Of a DNA stretch of 9,157 bases, positions 1 to 8,013 are shown piece after piece. The DNA is taken from positions 1-9,157 of the forward strand of contig JADHWW010000181.1 in assembly GCA_016783285.1 (NCBI GenBank), given 5' to 3'. A model generated the notes under the pieces. It was not told the DNA's origin and made no database searches. It saw nothing but the letters and a program-made list of their open reading frames with translations. Numbering within the stretch: position 1 is the first letter of the stretch; every line of letters begins with the position of its first letter. This stretch comes from Anaerolineae bacterium (GTDB taxonomy: Bacteria > Chloroflexota > Anaerolineae > B4-G1). The position numbers and the translations under genes are program-made.

Positions 1-1
1 G

Positions 2-409
2 CTGGGCGGCATGCGCAACGGCCTGGATGCCTACAAAGCCATCGCCATGGGCGCGGACGGTGTGGGTTTCGGGGCCGCAGCGGAAATCGCCATGGGTTGC
101 CGAGCCTGCATGAGTTGTCACACCGGGACCTGCCCCTACGGGATCACATCGCAGGACCCCCGCTTGCGTGAGCGGCTCGACCCCGAGGAAGTCGGGCAGC
201 GGCTGGCCAACTTCATCGAGGCTACAGCCGAGGAACTGAAAATCCTCACCATGCTCTCTGGCCACTCCAGCGTCAGCGATCTTACCCCTGAGGACCTGCG
301 CGCGATGGATCTGAACACAGCGGCCATCACCGGGCTCAAACTGATCGGCTATGAGCGCCCGCTGCCGATGTGGGAGAATGGCGGGGGAATGTTGTCCGGA
401 GTTGGTTAG
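2..409 (+). CDS. FMN-binding glutamate synthase family protein, C-terminal part (5' end outside window)
   Basis: This is the end of a glutamate synthase FMN domain, the module that makes glutamate from 2-oxoglutarate and ammonia using electrons passed through FMN and a 3Fe-4S cluster. The frame is open to the left edge, so the first visible Met (position 11) is internal. Visible are the end of the TIM-barrel (GADGVGFG, residues 15-21 counted from that Met) and the cluster ligands in the C-x5-C-x4-C spacing typical of the family: C30, C36 and C41, with an extra C33 between them, followed by PYGI and a QDP motif. Only about 90 residues follow the cluster. There is therefore no C-terminal GXGXG domain as in the large bacterial GltB. 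This matches the shorter archaeal-type or split-subunit proteins, in which the glutaminase and GXGXG parts are separate genes. Family assignment is firm; exact subunit role and electron donor cannot be judged from this fragment. Confidence 0.9.
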   Translation: MGGMRNGLDAYKAIAMGADGVGFGAAAEIAMGCRACMSCHTGTCPYGITSQDPRLRERLDPEEVGQRLANFIEATAEELKILTMLSGHSSVSDLTPEDLRAMDLNTAAITGLKLIGYERPLPMWENGGGMLSGVG

Positions 410-428
410 TCGGGTCATGTAGATGACG

Positions 429-458
429 CAGCCCCTCGTCCTTTTGGACGAGGGGCTG
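429..458 (+). terminator. Hairpin terminator behind the glutamate synthase gene
   Basis: A perfect 13-bp inverted repeat (arms 429-441 and 446-458) closes a TTTT loop, starting 20 nt after the stop codon at 407-409. The stem is GC-rich (CAGCCCCTCGTCC). The following run is TTGCTT, a weak U-tract, so termination could depend on the second hairpin or be partial. Confidence 0.75.
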
Positions 459-476
459 TTGCTTGTGCTCAGATTC

Positions 477-513
477 AAGAAACCAGGTTTTTTCGGAAAA
501 GACCTGGTTTCTT
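477..513. terminator. Bidirectional hairpin terminator between convergent genes
   Basis: Perfect 12-bp arms (477-488 and 502-513, AAGAAACCAGGT with its complement) are extended inwards by a G-T wobble and four A-T pairs to a CGG loop, giving about 17 bp of stem. Both descending arms are T-rich (TTTCTT), and the element lies 38 nt past the glutamate dehydrogenase stop. It can therefore serve transcripts arriving from both sides. The core shares the CCAGGTT/ACCTGG motif with the hairpin at 6562-6594. Confidence 0.75.
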
Positions 514-551
514 TGTCTCCAGGTGATGAAATCGTAAAGAGACTCGTCAGT

Positions 552-1826
552 CTACGGGTAGACGCCCCTGATTGCCAAGGCCTCGGCCACGCGGGAGATA
601 GCCAGCACCTGCGCGGCAATGCGCATGTCTAGGTTGCGCTCCAGCGCGGTCTGTAGAACGCCATTGAAGGCGTTGACTATGATCTCCTTGAGTCGCTTAT
701 TGACCTCGGCCTCGCTCCAGAAGTTCCACTCCAACCCTTGCACCCACTCGAAGTAGGAGACGGTGACGCCGCCGGCGTTGCAGAGGACGTCGGGAATCAC
801 GAAGGCGCCCTTGTCGTGCAGGATGCGGTCGGCTTCGGGGGTCGTTGGACCGTTGGCGCCCTCGGCGATCACTTTCGCTTTGACCTCATCCGCATTGTCC
901 TCGCAGATCTGGTTCTCCAGCGCGGCGGGCACCAGCACGTCACATTCGAGTGCCAGCAGCTCAGCGTTGGTCACCGCGTCAGCGCCGGCGAAGCCCGTCA
1001 CCGTCCCGCTCTCCTTCACGTGCACCAGCAACGCGGGCATCTCCAGTCCCCTGGGGTTGTAGATGCCACCGTAGACGTCAGACACAGCGGTCACCTTGGC
1101 CCCCTGTTGCTCCAGGAGATAGGCTGCAACCGAACCGACGTTGCCGAATCCTTGCACCACCGCGCGAGTGCCCTCCATCGGCATTCCCAGGTGCTTGAAC
1201 GCCTCGCGGGCAGTGAACATCACGCCACGACCGGTGGCCTCGCCACGTCCCATTGAGCCGCCAATGGGTATCGGCTTGCCGGTCACCACGGCCGGCACCG
1301 AGTAGCCCCGGTGCATCGAGTAGGTGTCCATGATCCAGGCCATTGTCTGAGCATTAGTGCCGACGTCGGGGGCAGGGATGTCGCTCTCGGGACCCATCAT
1401 GATGCTGATCTCAGTGGCGAAGCGGCGAGTGAGATAGCGCAACTCGCGCTCAGAGAGTTCACGCGGGTCCACAATCACACCACCTTTGGCCCCGCCAAAG
1501 GGGATATTGACCACGGCGCACTTCCAGGTCATCCACATCGCCAGCGCGCGCACCTCCTCCAGCGTCACGTCCTCGTGGTAGCGGATGCCGCCCTTCGTCG
1601 GTCCCCGCATCGTCGAGTGGTGCACACGGTAGCCGGTAAACATGCGTATCGAGTCGTCGTCCATTGTCACCGGGAAATTGACGGTGAGTTCTCGCTTGGG
1701 GTGCCGCAGGAAGTTGAGCATCCCTTCGTCCAGGTTCAGGTGCGCGGCAGCCTCGTCGAACTGTCGCTGGGCCACGTCCCACGCACTGCCCGGGGTTGGG
1801 CTGCTACCATCGGCCATTGTCACCAT
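552..1826 (-). CDS. gdhA: Glutamate dehydrogenase (Glu/Leu/Phe/Val dehydrogenase family)
   Basis: Reversible oxidative deamination of glutamate to 2-oxoglutarate and ammonia in the cytoplasm, with NAD or NADP (not decided here). From the start chosen the protein has 424 residues, the usual length of hexameric bacterial and archaeal enzymes. The N-terminal catalytic domain shows the substrate lysines in PTKGGIRYH (K78) and MTWKC (K102), the catalytic lysine in PFGGAKGGV (K114) and the conserved Asp in [10 protein letters not shown] (D154). The Rossmann domain has the dinucleotide loop GFGNVGS (226-232). The C-terminal part returns to the catalytic domain with [12 protein letters not shown]. 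An in-frame ATG 18 nt upstream (1844) has no ribosome site, while GAGGAG sits 7 nt before the ATG at 1826, so the latter is preferred. It follows gatB by 56 nt with no promoter visible in the gap and is probably the last gene of the minus-strand transcript, ending at the hairpins near 500. Leucine or phenylalanine dehydrogenase is much less likely given the length and motifs. Confidence 0.95.
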   Translation of the reverse strand: MVTMADGSSPTPGSAWDVAQRQFDEAAAHLNLDEGMLNFLRHPKRELTVNFPVTMDDDSIRMFTGYRVHHSTMRGPTKGGIRYHEDVTLEEVRALAMWMTWKCAVVNIPFGGAKGGVIVDPRELSERELRYLTRRFATEISIMMGPESDIPAPDVGTNAQTMAWIMDTYSMHRGYSVPAVVTGKPIPIGGSMGRGEATGRGVMFTAREAFKHLGMPMEGTRAVVQGFGNVGSVAAYLLEQQGAKVTAVSDVYGGIYNPRGLEMPALLVHVKESGTVTGFAGADAVTNAELLALECDVLVPAALENQICEDNADEVKAKVIAEGANGPTTPEADRILHDKGAFVIPDVLCNAGGVTVSYFEWVQGLEWNFWSEAEVNKRLKEIIVNAFNGVLQTALERNLDMRIAAQVLAISRVAEALAIRGVYP

Positions 1827-1833
1827 TTTTTGT

Positions 1834-1839
1834 CTCCTC
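1834..1839 (-). promoter_or_regulatory. Shine-Dalgarno site deciding the gdhA start
   Basis: GAGGAG on the minus strand ends 7 nt before the ATG at 1826-1824. It lies inside the six extra codons of the longer reading frame from 1844, which argues that those codons are untranslated leader. Confidence 0.7.
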
Positions 1840-1882
1840 TTCATGATTTACGCGTGTCGGTCTCAGGCGGATCGGAGTTTCG

Positions 1883-3352
1883 CTATGTGTTTCGCAATCT
1901 CTCCAACTGCTCCCTGAGCAATGTTCGCACCACCTGGGGGTTCGCTTTGCCCCGGGTGGCCTTCATCACCTGCCCCATCAACCAGCCGAGTAACTGCACC
2001 TTGCCGTCCAGGTACCGGCCCACCTGCTTGGGGTTTTCCTCCAACACCTGCGCGACGATCCTCTCCAGCGCCGCCGCGTCGGAGATCTGCGCCAGCCCGC
2101 GCTCCTCCACAATCTGGCGACCACTGTGACCGCTGGAGAACATCTCCTCCAGCACCTCCTTGCCCATGTTGAGGTTGATGGTGCCATCCCTGACCAGCCC
2201 GATCAGTTCCACCAGAGCCTGGGGTGAGACCGGCACCGCACCGATCTCTTGTTCGGTTTCCTTCATCAGCCGGAACAACTCGCCGGTGATCCAGTTGGCG
2301 ACCGTCTTGGGACCGTCCGTGCTGATTGCGACGGCAGCCTCGTCATAGTCGGCCACGGCTTTGTCGGCGACCAACACCCTGGCGTCGTAGTCGCTCAGCC
2401 CATAGTCGGCGATGAAACGGGCGTGCTTGGCCTCGGGCAGTTCCGGCAGGTGGGCCCGCAACTCCTCCACCCACTCGCGGCTGATCTCCAGGATCGGGAG
2501 ATCAGGCTCGGGGAAGTAGCGGTAATCGTCGGCGTACTCCTTGCCCCGCTGGGGCACGGTGACCTCTCGCGACTCATCCCAACCCATCGTCTGCTGGGTG
2601 ATTGTGCCGCTGGATTCGTAGGCCTCGATCTGATGTCGGACCTCGTACTCGATGGAACGGGCCAGGGCGCGGAAGGAGTTGAGGTTCTTGATCTCGTGGC
2701 GCGGGTTCAGCACGTCGGAGCCCACGGGGCGCACGCTGACGTTAGCCTCGAAGCGCATTACGCCCTTTTCCATATTCCCTGAATTGACGCCCAGGTAGAC
2801 GAGAATGGAGCGCAGTTTGGTCGCGTAGGCCAACACCTCCTCAGCCGAGCGCATATCGGGCTCGCTGACAATCTCCAACAGCGGCACGCCAGCACGGTTG
2901 AAATCCACCAGGCTGACGCCGCCCACGTGGTACGATTTACCGGTATCCTCCTCCAGGTGAGCGCGGTTGATGCGGATGTGTTTGGCGCCCGCCTCGGTCT
3001 TGATTCCTGGCTCAATCTCCAGGTAGCCGTTCACCGTCAGCGGTGGAAATACGGGGGTGTACTGGGAGATCTGGTAGCCCTTGGGCAGGTCGGGGTAGAA
3101 ATAGGACTTGCGGGCGAAACGGGTGAAAGGGGGAACCTCGCAGTGGAGCGCCAGCCCGGTCATGATGGCGATCTCGACCGCGCGCCGGTTTATGACCGGC
3201 AGCACCCCGGGCATAGCAGTGCAGACCGGGCAGACGCAGGTATTAGGGGGCAGATCGCCGGTATCTTCCACCACCGGGCAGGAGCAGAACATCTTGGAGC
3301 GAGTGTGGATTTGCGCGTGGACTTCCAGGCCGATGACCGGTTCGTATTCCAT
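1883..3352 (-). CDS. gatB: Aspartyl/glutamyl-tRNA(Asn/Gln) amidotransferase subunit B
   Basis: GatB is the kinase/transamidation subunit of the GatCAB complex, which converts Glu-tRNA(Gln) or Asp-tRNA(Asn) to the correct amide form with ammonia that GatA releases from glutamine. The 489 residues match the family. The N-terminus carries VIGLEVHAQ (6-14, with E10 and H12). A zinc-site-like cysteine set follows (C23, C25, C41, C44, plus C39), then PDLPKGYQISQY (87-98), the family signature region MRFEANVSVRP (199-209) and YRYFPEPDLP (277-286). A helical tail with the YqeY-like C-terminal domain runs from about 335 to 486 and ends in the GQVMKATRGKANP motif. The ATG follows the aapP stop by 16 nt and has no Shine-Dalgarno sequence, so translation may be coupled to aapP. 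gatA and gatC are not in the window and must lie elsewhere if the complex is functional. Identity is very secure; the Gln versus Asn role cannot be told from sequence. Confidence 0.97.
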   Translation of the reverse strand: MEYEPVIGLEVHAQIHTRSKMFCSCPVVEDTGDLPPNTCVCPVCTAMPGVLPVINRRAVEIAIMTGLALHCEVPPFTRFARKSYFYPDLPKGYQISQYTPVFPPLTVNGYLEIEPGIKTEAGAKHIRINRAHLEEDTGKSYHVGGVSLVDFNRAGVPLLEIVSEPDMRSAEEVLAYATKLRSILVYLGVNSGNMEKGVMRFEANVSVRPVGSDVLNPRHEIKNLNSFRALARSIEYEVRHQIEAYESSGTITQQTMGWDESREVTVPQRGKEYADDYRYFPEPDLPILEISREWVEELRAHLPELPEAKHARFIADYGLSDYDARVLVADKAVADYDEAAVAISTDGPKTVANWITGELFRLMKETEQEIGAVPVSPQALVELIGLVRDGTINLNMGKEVLEEMFSSGHSGRQIVEERGLAQISDAAALERIVAQVLEENPKQVGRYLDGKVQLLGWLMGQVMKATRGKANPQVVRTLLREQLERLRNT

Positions 3353-3368
3353 GATATTATAGGCGACG

Positions 3369-4136
<768 letters not shown>

Positions 4137-4147
4137 CTTACTCTCCT

Positions 4148-5347
4148 CTAACGTTCTCCCACGCCCAGGGCGACCTCGAGTCGCCGGCTGGCGTAAGACA
4201 TGGCATAGTTAAAGACCCAGAAAATAACCGCGATGAACAGATATACTTCCATGTTCAAGAGTTTCCACTCTACGTTGCTTTCCAAGACGGCCCGGCCGAT
4301 GGCGAGCAGTTCCAAGAGCCCGACTATCACGGCCAGGGTGGTATCCATGAAGAGGGCGATGAATTGACCCACGATGACGGGAATGACTAACCTCAACGCC
4401 TGCGGCAGCACGATCAGCCCCATAGTCTGAATGTTGTTTAACCCCACTGCCTTGGCCGCCTCGACTTGCCCCAAGGGGATAGCCTGCAGGCCGCCGCGTA
4501 TGTTCTCGGCCATGTAAGCAGCGGCGAAAAGAGTCATTCCCACCATCGCCCGCAGCACGCGGTCAATGCGAACCCCCTCGGGCAAAAACAGGGGCAGGAT
4601 GATGGAGGCCATAAACAGGATCGTCACCAGGGGCACTCCCCGGACAATCTCGATGAACAGGATGCAAAAGGCCTTGAGCACCGGTAGTTTGCTCCGTCGC
4701 CCCAGCGCCAGCAAGACGCCGATGGGAAACGAGGTCACGATCCCAACCAGGGCCAGCAGGAAGGTCAGGAGTAGTCCACCCCATAGCCCGGTCTTGACCT
4801 TGGGCAGCCAGCTTATCCCTTCGATCCCGGACAGCAAAAGAATGGTCAGGACGAACGAGAGAATCCATCCCAGCGCCACCCAGCGGGATTTGCCGATGGG
4901 GGTACGTCCCACCTGATAGCCGATGAAGGTCAGGATTGGATTGGCCAGGAATCCGAGCCGTAATTTCAGATTCATGCTGATAGGCAGCAAGGCCAGAATA
5001 CCAAATGCCACGGCCAGAGTCAGGGCAAAGGTGCGTACCGTGCCGCCCCAAACGCGCCAACTGAGACCGAAGAGAAAGGAAACCATGAACAGGATGGTCC
5101 CCACCCGCCACAGTTGCGCCGGCGGGTATTGGCCCACCGCAAACAATTTCGGGCTGTTTATGACCGGCGCCCAGTTGGCCGTGAACAACACCCAACTCAG
5201 CGCTCCCTTTAGCACCAAGTAGAGGAACACTATTGCCAGAATGGTGAGCAAAGCGTTGTACCACGTGCTGAACAGGTTCTTTTTGAGCCAACGGACAGGT
5301 CCCGGCGGGGCCGGCGGTCGCACGATGGTTGTAGAGTTTGTGCTCAT
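4148..5347 (-). CDS. aapM: Amino-acid ABC transporter permease, AapM-like
   Basis: This is the second membrane subunit of the amino-acid importer. It has 399 residues from the chosen start, far longer than the roughly 220-residue GlnP/HisM permeases. The excess is an N-terminal extension with its own membrane segments, as in the AapQ/AapM and BztB/BztC families. Counting from the ATG at 5353, hydrophobic segments lie near 32-54, 85-98, 107-125 and 160-175 (extension), then 192-218, 229-255, 268-283, 322-350 and 370-386 (transport core). The ATPase-contacting EAA loop is at about 286-321 ([15 protein letters not shown]). An ATG at 5353 overlaps the aapQ stop as ATGA, but GGTGGAG lies only 2 nt from it and 8 nt from the next in-frame ATG at 5347, which is therefore preferred; the two differ by two residues. 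Gene order and size match the aapJQMP arrangement known from Rhizobium. Confidence 0.92.
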   Translation of the reverse strand: MSTNSTTIVRPPAPPGPVRWLKKNLFSTWYNALLTILAIVFLYLVLKGALSWVLFTANWAPVINSPKLFAVGQYPPAQLWRVGTILFMVSFLFGLSWRVWGGTVRTFALTLAVAFGILALLPISMNLKLRLGFLANPILTFIGYQVGRTPIGKSRWVALGWILSFVLTILLLSGIEGISWLPKVKTGLWGGLLLTFLLALVGIVTSFPIGVLLALGRRSKLPVLKAFCILFIEIVRGVPLVTILFMASIILPLFLPEGVRIDRVLRAMVGMTLFAAAYMAENIRGGLQAIPLGQVEAAKAVGLNNIQTMGLIVLPQALRLVIPVIVGQFIALFMDTTLAVIVGLLELLAIGRAVLESNVEWKLLNMEVYLFIAVIFWVFNYAMSYASRRLEVALGVGER

Positions 5348-5349
5348 GT

Positions 5350-6543
5350 TCATCGCTCCACCGATTGAATCCGACGGTTATAAATGTTCATCAGGACGGA
5401 TGTGGTCAGGCTGATAGAGAGGTAAACGCCCATCACCATCGAAAAGACGGGAACCGCGCGCCCGGCCTGGTTGATTATCGTGCGCCCCACGAAAAACATG
5501 TCGGGGTAGCCGACCGCTATAGCCAGACTCGAGTTCTTGGTCAGGTTCAGATATTGGCTGATCAACGGCGGGGTAATGACCCTCATCGCCTGGGGAAAGA
5601 CCACTAAACGCAAGACCTGCATACCGTTGAGGCCGACCGCCCGCGCCGCCTCGAACTGACCCCGATCAACCGCCAGGATGCCGGCGCGCACCACTTCGGC
5701 GATAAAGGCCCCGGTATAGATCACCAATCCGACCAGCAAAGCGGCGTACTCGATCGTGAGCTGCATGCCCCCCTCAAAGTTGAACTTGCCCATCTCGGGT
5801 ATATCCGTCACCAATGGGCTTGCGCCGACCAGGAACCAGCCCAGGGCGGGTATGACCAGCAGCACTGCAACCGCAGTCGCCACCGGGTAGGTCGCGCGTC
5901 CCGTCTTTAGCTGGTAATGGCCCAACACGATGCGCAAGACGACGGCCAAGATGATTCCCCCCACCACAAAAACGATCCAGTTGCCGAAGGTCGAGGTTGG
6001 CACCGGGGCCGGCAGATAGACGCCGCGTTGGCTGAGGTAGATGGGGCCGGGCCACTGTATACTCTCCTTGACGATGGGCAGGCTTTGAAAGACGGCAAAG
6101 TACCAGATAAAGAGCTGAACCAGCAGCGGGATATTACGGACAATTTCGATATAGGCGCTAGCGATCTTGCTGACCAGCCAGTTGGAGGAAAGCCGGGCCA
6201 GGGCTGCTATCGCTCCCAGCGCCGTCGCCAGGATGATGCCCACTACTGCTGCCTTGATCGTGTTCAGGATGCCGATCAGAAAGGCGTAGCCAAAGGATTG
6301 AGATTCATCGTATGGGATCACCGACTCTGCCAGGGGAAACCCGGCCGATCCGCTCACGAAGTCGTACCCCAGGCTCAATCCTCTGTCGTGGGCAGCCTGG
6401 AACACGTTGCTGGCGAAGAAAACCAAAAAACCAATCACGAGGGCCGCAGAGATGACCTGGGCGATTCCCTGGATCACTCGCTCGTCGCGCCAGAGAGGGA
6501 TGCTGCTCTTGGTGATGACTTGGATGCGAGAGTCTTCACTCAT
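5350..6543 (-). CDS. aapQ: Amino-acid ABC transporter permease, AapQ-like
   Basis: First membrane subunit of the importer, 397 residues from the ATG at 6543. The frame is open 34 codons further to 6645, but that stretch would run through a strong hairpin and has no family resemblance, whereas AAAGGG stands 7 nt before the ATG at 6543. Segments run near 26-48, 86-118, 124-152, 186-208, 219-242, 262-285, 320-345 and 363-387. Family-specific stretches are LARLSSNWL (115-123), YIEIVRNIPLLVQLFIWYF (131-149), EYAALLVGLVIYTGAFIAEV (265-284) and the EAA loop GQFEAARAVGL (295-305). The transport domain is split by a long insert (about 153-260) with extra membrane spans, as is usual for AapQ and BztB. 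The gene is separated from aapJ by 172 nt holding two RNA hairpins, so it is probably expressed at a lower level than the binding protein. Confidence 0.93.
   Translation of the reverse strand: MSEDSRIQVITKSSIPLWRDERVIQGIAQVISAALVIGFLVFFASNVFQAAHDRGLSLGYDFVSGSAGFPLAESVIPYDESQSFGYAFLIGILNTIKAAVVGIILATALGAIAALARLSSNWLVSKIASAYIEIVRNIPLLVQLFIWYFAVFQSLPIVKESIQWPGPIYLSQRGVYLPAPVPTSTFGNWIVFVVGGIILAVVLRIVLGHYQLKTGRATYPVATAVAVLLVIPALGWFLVGASPLVTDIPEMGKFNFEGGMQLTIEYAALLVGLVIYTGAFIAEVVRAGILAVDRGQFEAARAVGLNGMQVLRLVVFPQAMRVITPPLISQYLNLTKNSSLAIAVGYPDMFFVGRTIINQAGRAVPVFSMVMGVYLSISLTTSVLMNIYNRRIQSVER
5356..5362 (-). promoter_or_regulatory. Shine-Dalgarno site deciding the aapM start
   Basis: GGTGGAG lies inside the last codons of aapQ. 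Its GGAG core is 2 nt from the ATG at 5353 and 8 nt from the ATG at 5347, favouring the latter. The aapQ stop (5352-5350) sits between the site and the start, an arrangement suited to translational coupling. Confidence 0.55.
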
Positions 6544-6561
6544 ACTCGATCCCTTTCCAAA

Positions 6562-6594
6562 AGGGGCCAGGTTCCTTAGGGGAACCTGGCCCCT
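6562..6594 (-). terminator. Leaky terminator or attenuating hairpin between aapJ and aapQ
   Basis: A perfect 14-bp stem (arms 6562-6575 and 6581-6594; AGGGGCCAGGTTCC and its complement) closes a 5-nt loop. Read on the minus strand it ends in TTTT, then GGAAAGGG, the latter being the ribosome site of aapQ. The strong stem with a short U-run in the middle of a transporter operon fits partial termination or protection of the aapJ mRNA 3' end. It could also hinder ribosome access to aapQ. Confidence 0.65.
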
Positions 6595-6629
6595 ATGCTC
6601 CAAGACTGGACAAACTCGATAGATACAGA

Positions 6630-6693
6630 TTTGAGGAGTTAGCACCCCCAGGTGCGGCTCCGTTCGGCACGTGGGCGTGCCTCACTCCTCAAA
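6630..6693 (-). other. Long imperfect stem-loop in the aapJ 3' untranslated region
   Basis: Outer arms of 10 bp (6630-6639 with 6684-6693) are followed inward by three short helices (6642-6645 with 6677-6680, 6647-6650 with 6672-6675, 6652-6655 with 6667-6670) and an 11-nt loop. Small internal loops and mismatches separate the helices. It starts 22 nt after the aapJ stop. No U-run follows on the minus strand, so an mRNA-stabilising role is more likely than termination. Confidence 0.5.
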
Positions 6694-6715
6694 AATTCAG
6701 CCTGCTGAGATTCGG

Positions 6716-7861
6716 TTAGCGCAGGGGCGGCGCATAGATCAGGCCGCCATTCGACCACAGCTCGTTGGGACCACGGTCGAGGGTAAAGGCATCGCCGTTG
6801 GGACCCATGTAGCGATCGTAGACTTCTCCATAGTTGCCTACCTCGCGGATTATATTGGCGGCGAAATCGGCTTCCAGGCCCAGGTCGGTCTGACCGAACT
6901 CGCCCTCGACGCCCAACAAGCGCTTGATCTCGGGGTTGTCGTTGCCCATCATCTCGTCCACGTTGGCCGAGGTGATGCCCAGTTCCTCGGCGTTGATCAG
7001 GACGTAGGCCACGGTCTTGACCAGGTCGAACCACTGATCGTCGCCCGCAGGGACGGCCGGCGTCAGAGGCTCTTTGGACATGGTGACGTCCATGATCATG
7101 TGGTCATCAGGGTTGGTCAGGCCCATCCGGATGGCCGCCAATTGCGACTTGTCGCTGGTGGCGGCGTCGCAGCGGCCCTCGTCGTAGGCGTTGTACACGG
7201 AGGCGGTATCCTCAAAGGTGACCGCGGTGAACTCCAGGCCGCGCCCTCGGAAGTTGTCGGCCAGGTTCAGCTCGGTGGTGGTGCCGGTGGTCACGCAGAC
7301 GGTCGCGCCATCCAGGTCCTCCAACGTGGTGGCGCCGAGGTCCTTGCGGACTATCATCCCCTGCCCGTCGTAGAACGTGACGACCGTAAAGTTGCCCCAC
7401 TGCGCGTCACGGCTGGAGGTCCAGGTGCAGTTGCGGGATAGTATGTCCACCTCGGCGGTCTGCAGGGCCGGGCCACGCTCGGCCGCCGTCAACGGCACGA
7501 ACTCGACGGCGTTGGGGTCATTGAAGATGGCGACAGCCACGGCTCGGCAAAAGTCAATGTCAAAGCCGACGTTGTTGCCCGCCTGGTCCAGGTAGCCAAA
7601 GCCAAGCAGATCGGTGCGGCTGCCGCAGACGACACTGCCTCGATCCTTAACGATCTGCAAACGCTCCCCGCCAGCCACAGCCACCTCGGGGCATGGAGGG
7701 CATTCGGGGCATTCGGCTGCCTCGGGACATGGAGGACACTCCCCCGCCTCGGGGTACGGAGGGCATTCAGGGCACTCGGGGCACTCGGCCTGCCCGCAGG
7801 CAGTGAGCACAATGCTTAAGGTCAACAAGATGACCAACAGTGTAGATAGCTTGCGATTCAC
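6716..7861 (-). CDS. aapJ: Amino-acid ABC transporter substrate-binding lipoprotein, AapJ/BztA-like, with Cys-rich linker
   Basis: Extracytoplasmic receptor that delivers amino acids to AapQ/AapM. It begins with GTG, preceded at 6 nt by a textbook AAGGAGG. Residues 1-21 are a lipoprotein signal peptide (MNRKL, a hydrophobic stretch, then lipobox LTAC), so C22 is the lipidated anchor. Residues 23-66 form a linker built from Cys-Pro-Glu repeats with eight further cysteines, which is unusual. The type-3 periplasmic-binding fold runs from about 67 to 381: GFDIDFCRAVAVAIF (99-113), DILSRNCTWTSSRD (139-152), TTGTTTE (191-197), and the C-terminal GGLIYAPPLR (372-381) typical of AapJ. The protein (381 residues) is longer than AapJ of proteobacteria mainly because of the linker. 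Lipid anchoring suggests either a Gram-positive-type envelope or membrane tethering. Substrate is probably a broad set of polar L-amino acids; this is inferred from the family. Confidence 0.95.
   Translation of the reverse strand: MNRKLSTLLVILLTLSIVLTACGQAECPECPECPPYPEAGECPPCPEAAECPECPPCPEVAVAGGERLQIVKDRGSVVCGSRTDLLGFGYLDQAGNNVGFDIDFCRAVAVAIFNDPNAVEFVPLTAAERGPALQTAEVDILSRNCTWTSSRDAQWGNFTVVTFYDGQGMIVRKDLGATTLEDLDGATVCVTTGTTTELNLADNFRGRGLEFTAVTFEDTASVYNAYDEGRCDAATSDKSQLAAIRMGLTNPDDHMIMDVTMSKEPLTPAVPAGDDQWFDLVKTVAYVLINAEELGITSANVDEMMGNDNPEIKRLLGVEGEFGQTDLGLEADFAANIIREVGNYGEVYDRYMGPNGDAFTLDRGPNELWSNGGLIYAPPLR
7679..7786 (-). repeat. Imperfect coding repeats for Cys-Pro-Glu units in aapJ
   Basis: Three degenerate units encode residues 26-40 (ECPECPECPPYPEAG), 41-49 (ECPPCPEAA) and 50-61 (ECPECPPCPEVA) of AapJ. 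Each is a run of ECP steps closing with CPP[CY]PE. At DNA level the plus strand reads as recurring CCTCGGGG..GGAGGGCATTC blocks. Y36 occupies a cysteine place in the pattern; its TAC codon is one base from TGC. The unequal unit lengths suggest slippage or unequal crossing-over. Confidence 0.75.
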
Positions 7862-7865
7862 GGTT

Positions 7866-7875
7866 CTCCTCCTTT
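7866..7875 (-). promoter_or_regulatory. Strong Shine-Dalgarno site of aapJ
   Basis: AAAGGAGGAG on the minus strand, with its AAGGAGG core 6 nt before the GTG at 7861-7859. This near-perfect site supports the non-ATG start. Confidence 0.85.
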
Positions 7876-8013
7876 ATTCTATTCTGGACTATGTACAATC
7901 AGCGGGATACAGTTACGAATTCTCGATGTTCCACCTCCTTTCTCTCTGGCGACTGGTGCGAAATGGGGCGGGAGGCCAGACCAATGCCACATTCTGCACT
8001 GCAGACTGCCCAC

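Noticed and set aside
423..632. Short plus-strand frame starting between the glutamate synthase stop and the first hairpin
   Set aside because: It runs through both terminator hairpins and then antisense into the gdhA 3' end, with no ribosome site.
738..1256. Plus-strand open frame of 172 codons opposite gdhA
   Set aside because: Antisense shadow of a gene with intact catalytic motifs; composition (His-, Gly-, Val-rich) is typical of reverse-strand reading.
1827..1882. Separate promoter for gdhA
   Set aside because: The 56-nt gap after gatB shows no convincing -35/-10 pair; only the ribosome site is clear. A promoter inside the gatB coding region cannot be excluded.
1311..2129. Plus-strand open frame of 272 codons opposite gdhA and gatB
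   Set aside because: GC-rich genes often leave open antisense frames. It spans the gdhA-gatB junction, has no ribosome site and no recognisable motif.
6544..6645. 34-codon N-terminal extension of aapQ
   Set aside because: It would be encoded through the perfect 14-bp hairpin, has no family-like sequence, and a ribosome site precedes the ATG at 6543.
7679..7786. Possible CRISPR-like array from repeated GGGCATTC blocks
   Set aside because: Units are short, irregular, without spacers, and stay in frame inside aapJ as Cys-Pro-Glu codons; no cas genes are present.
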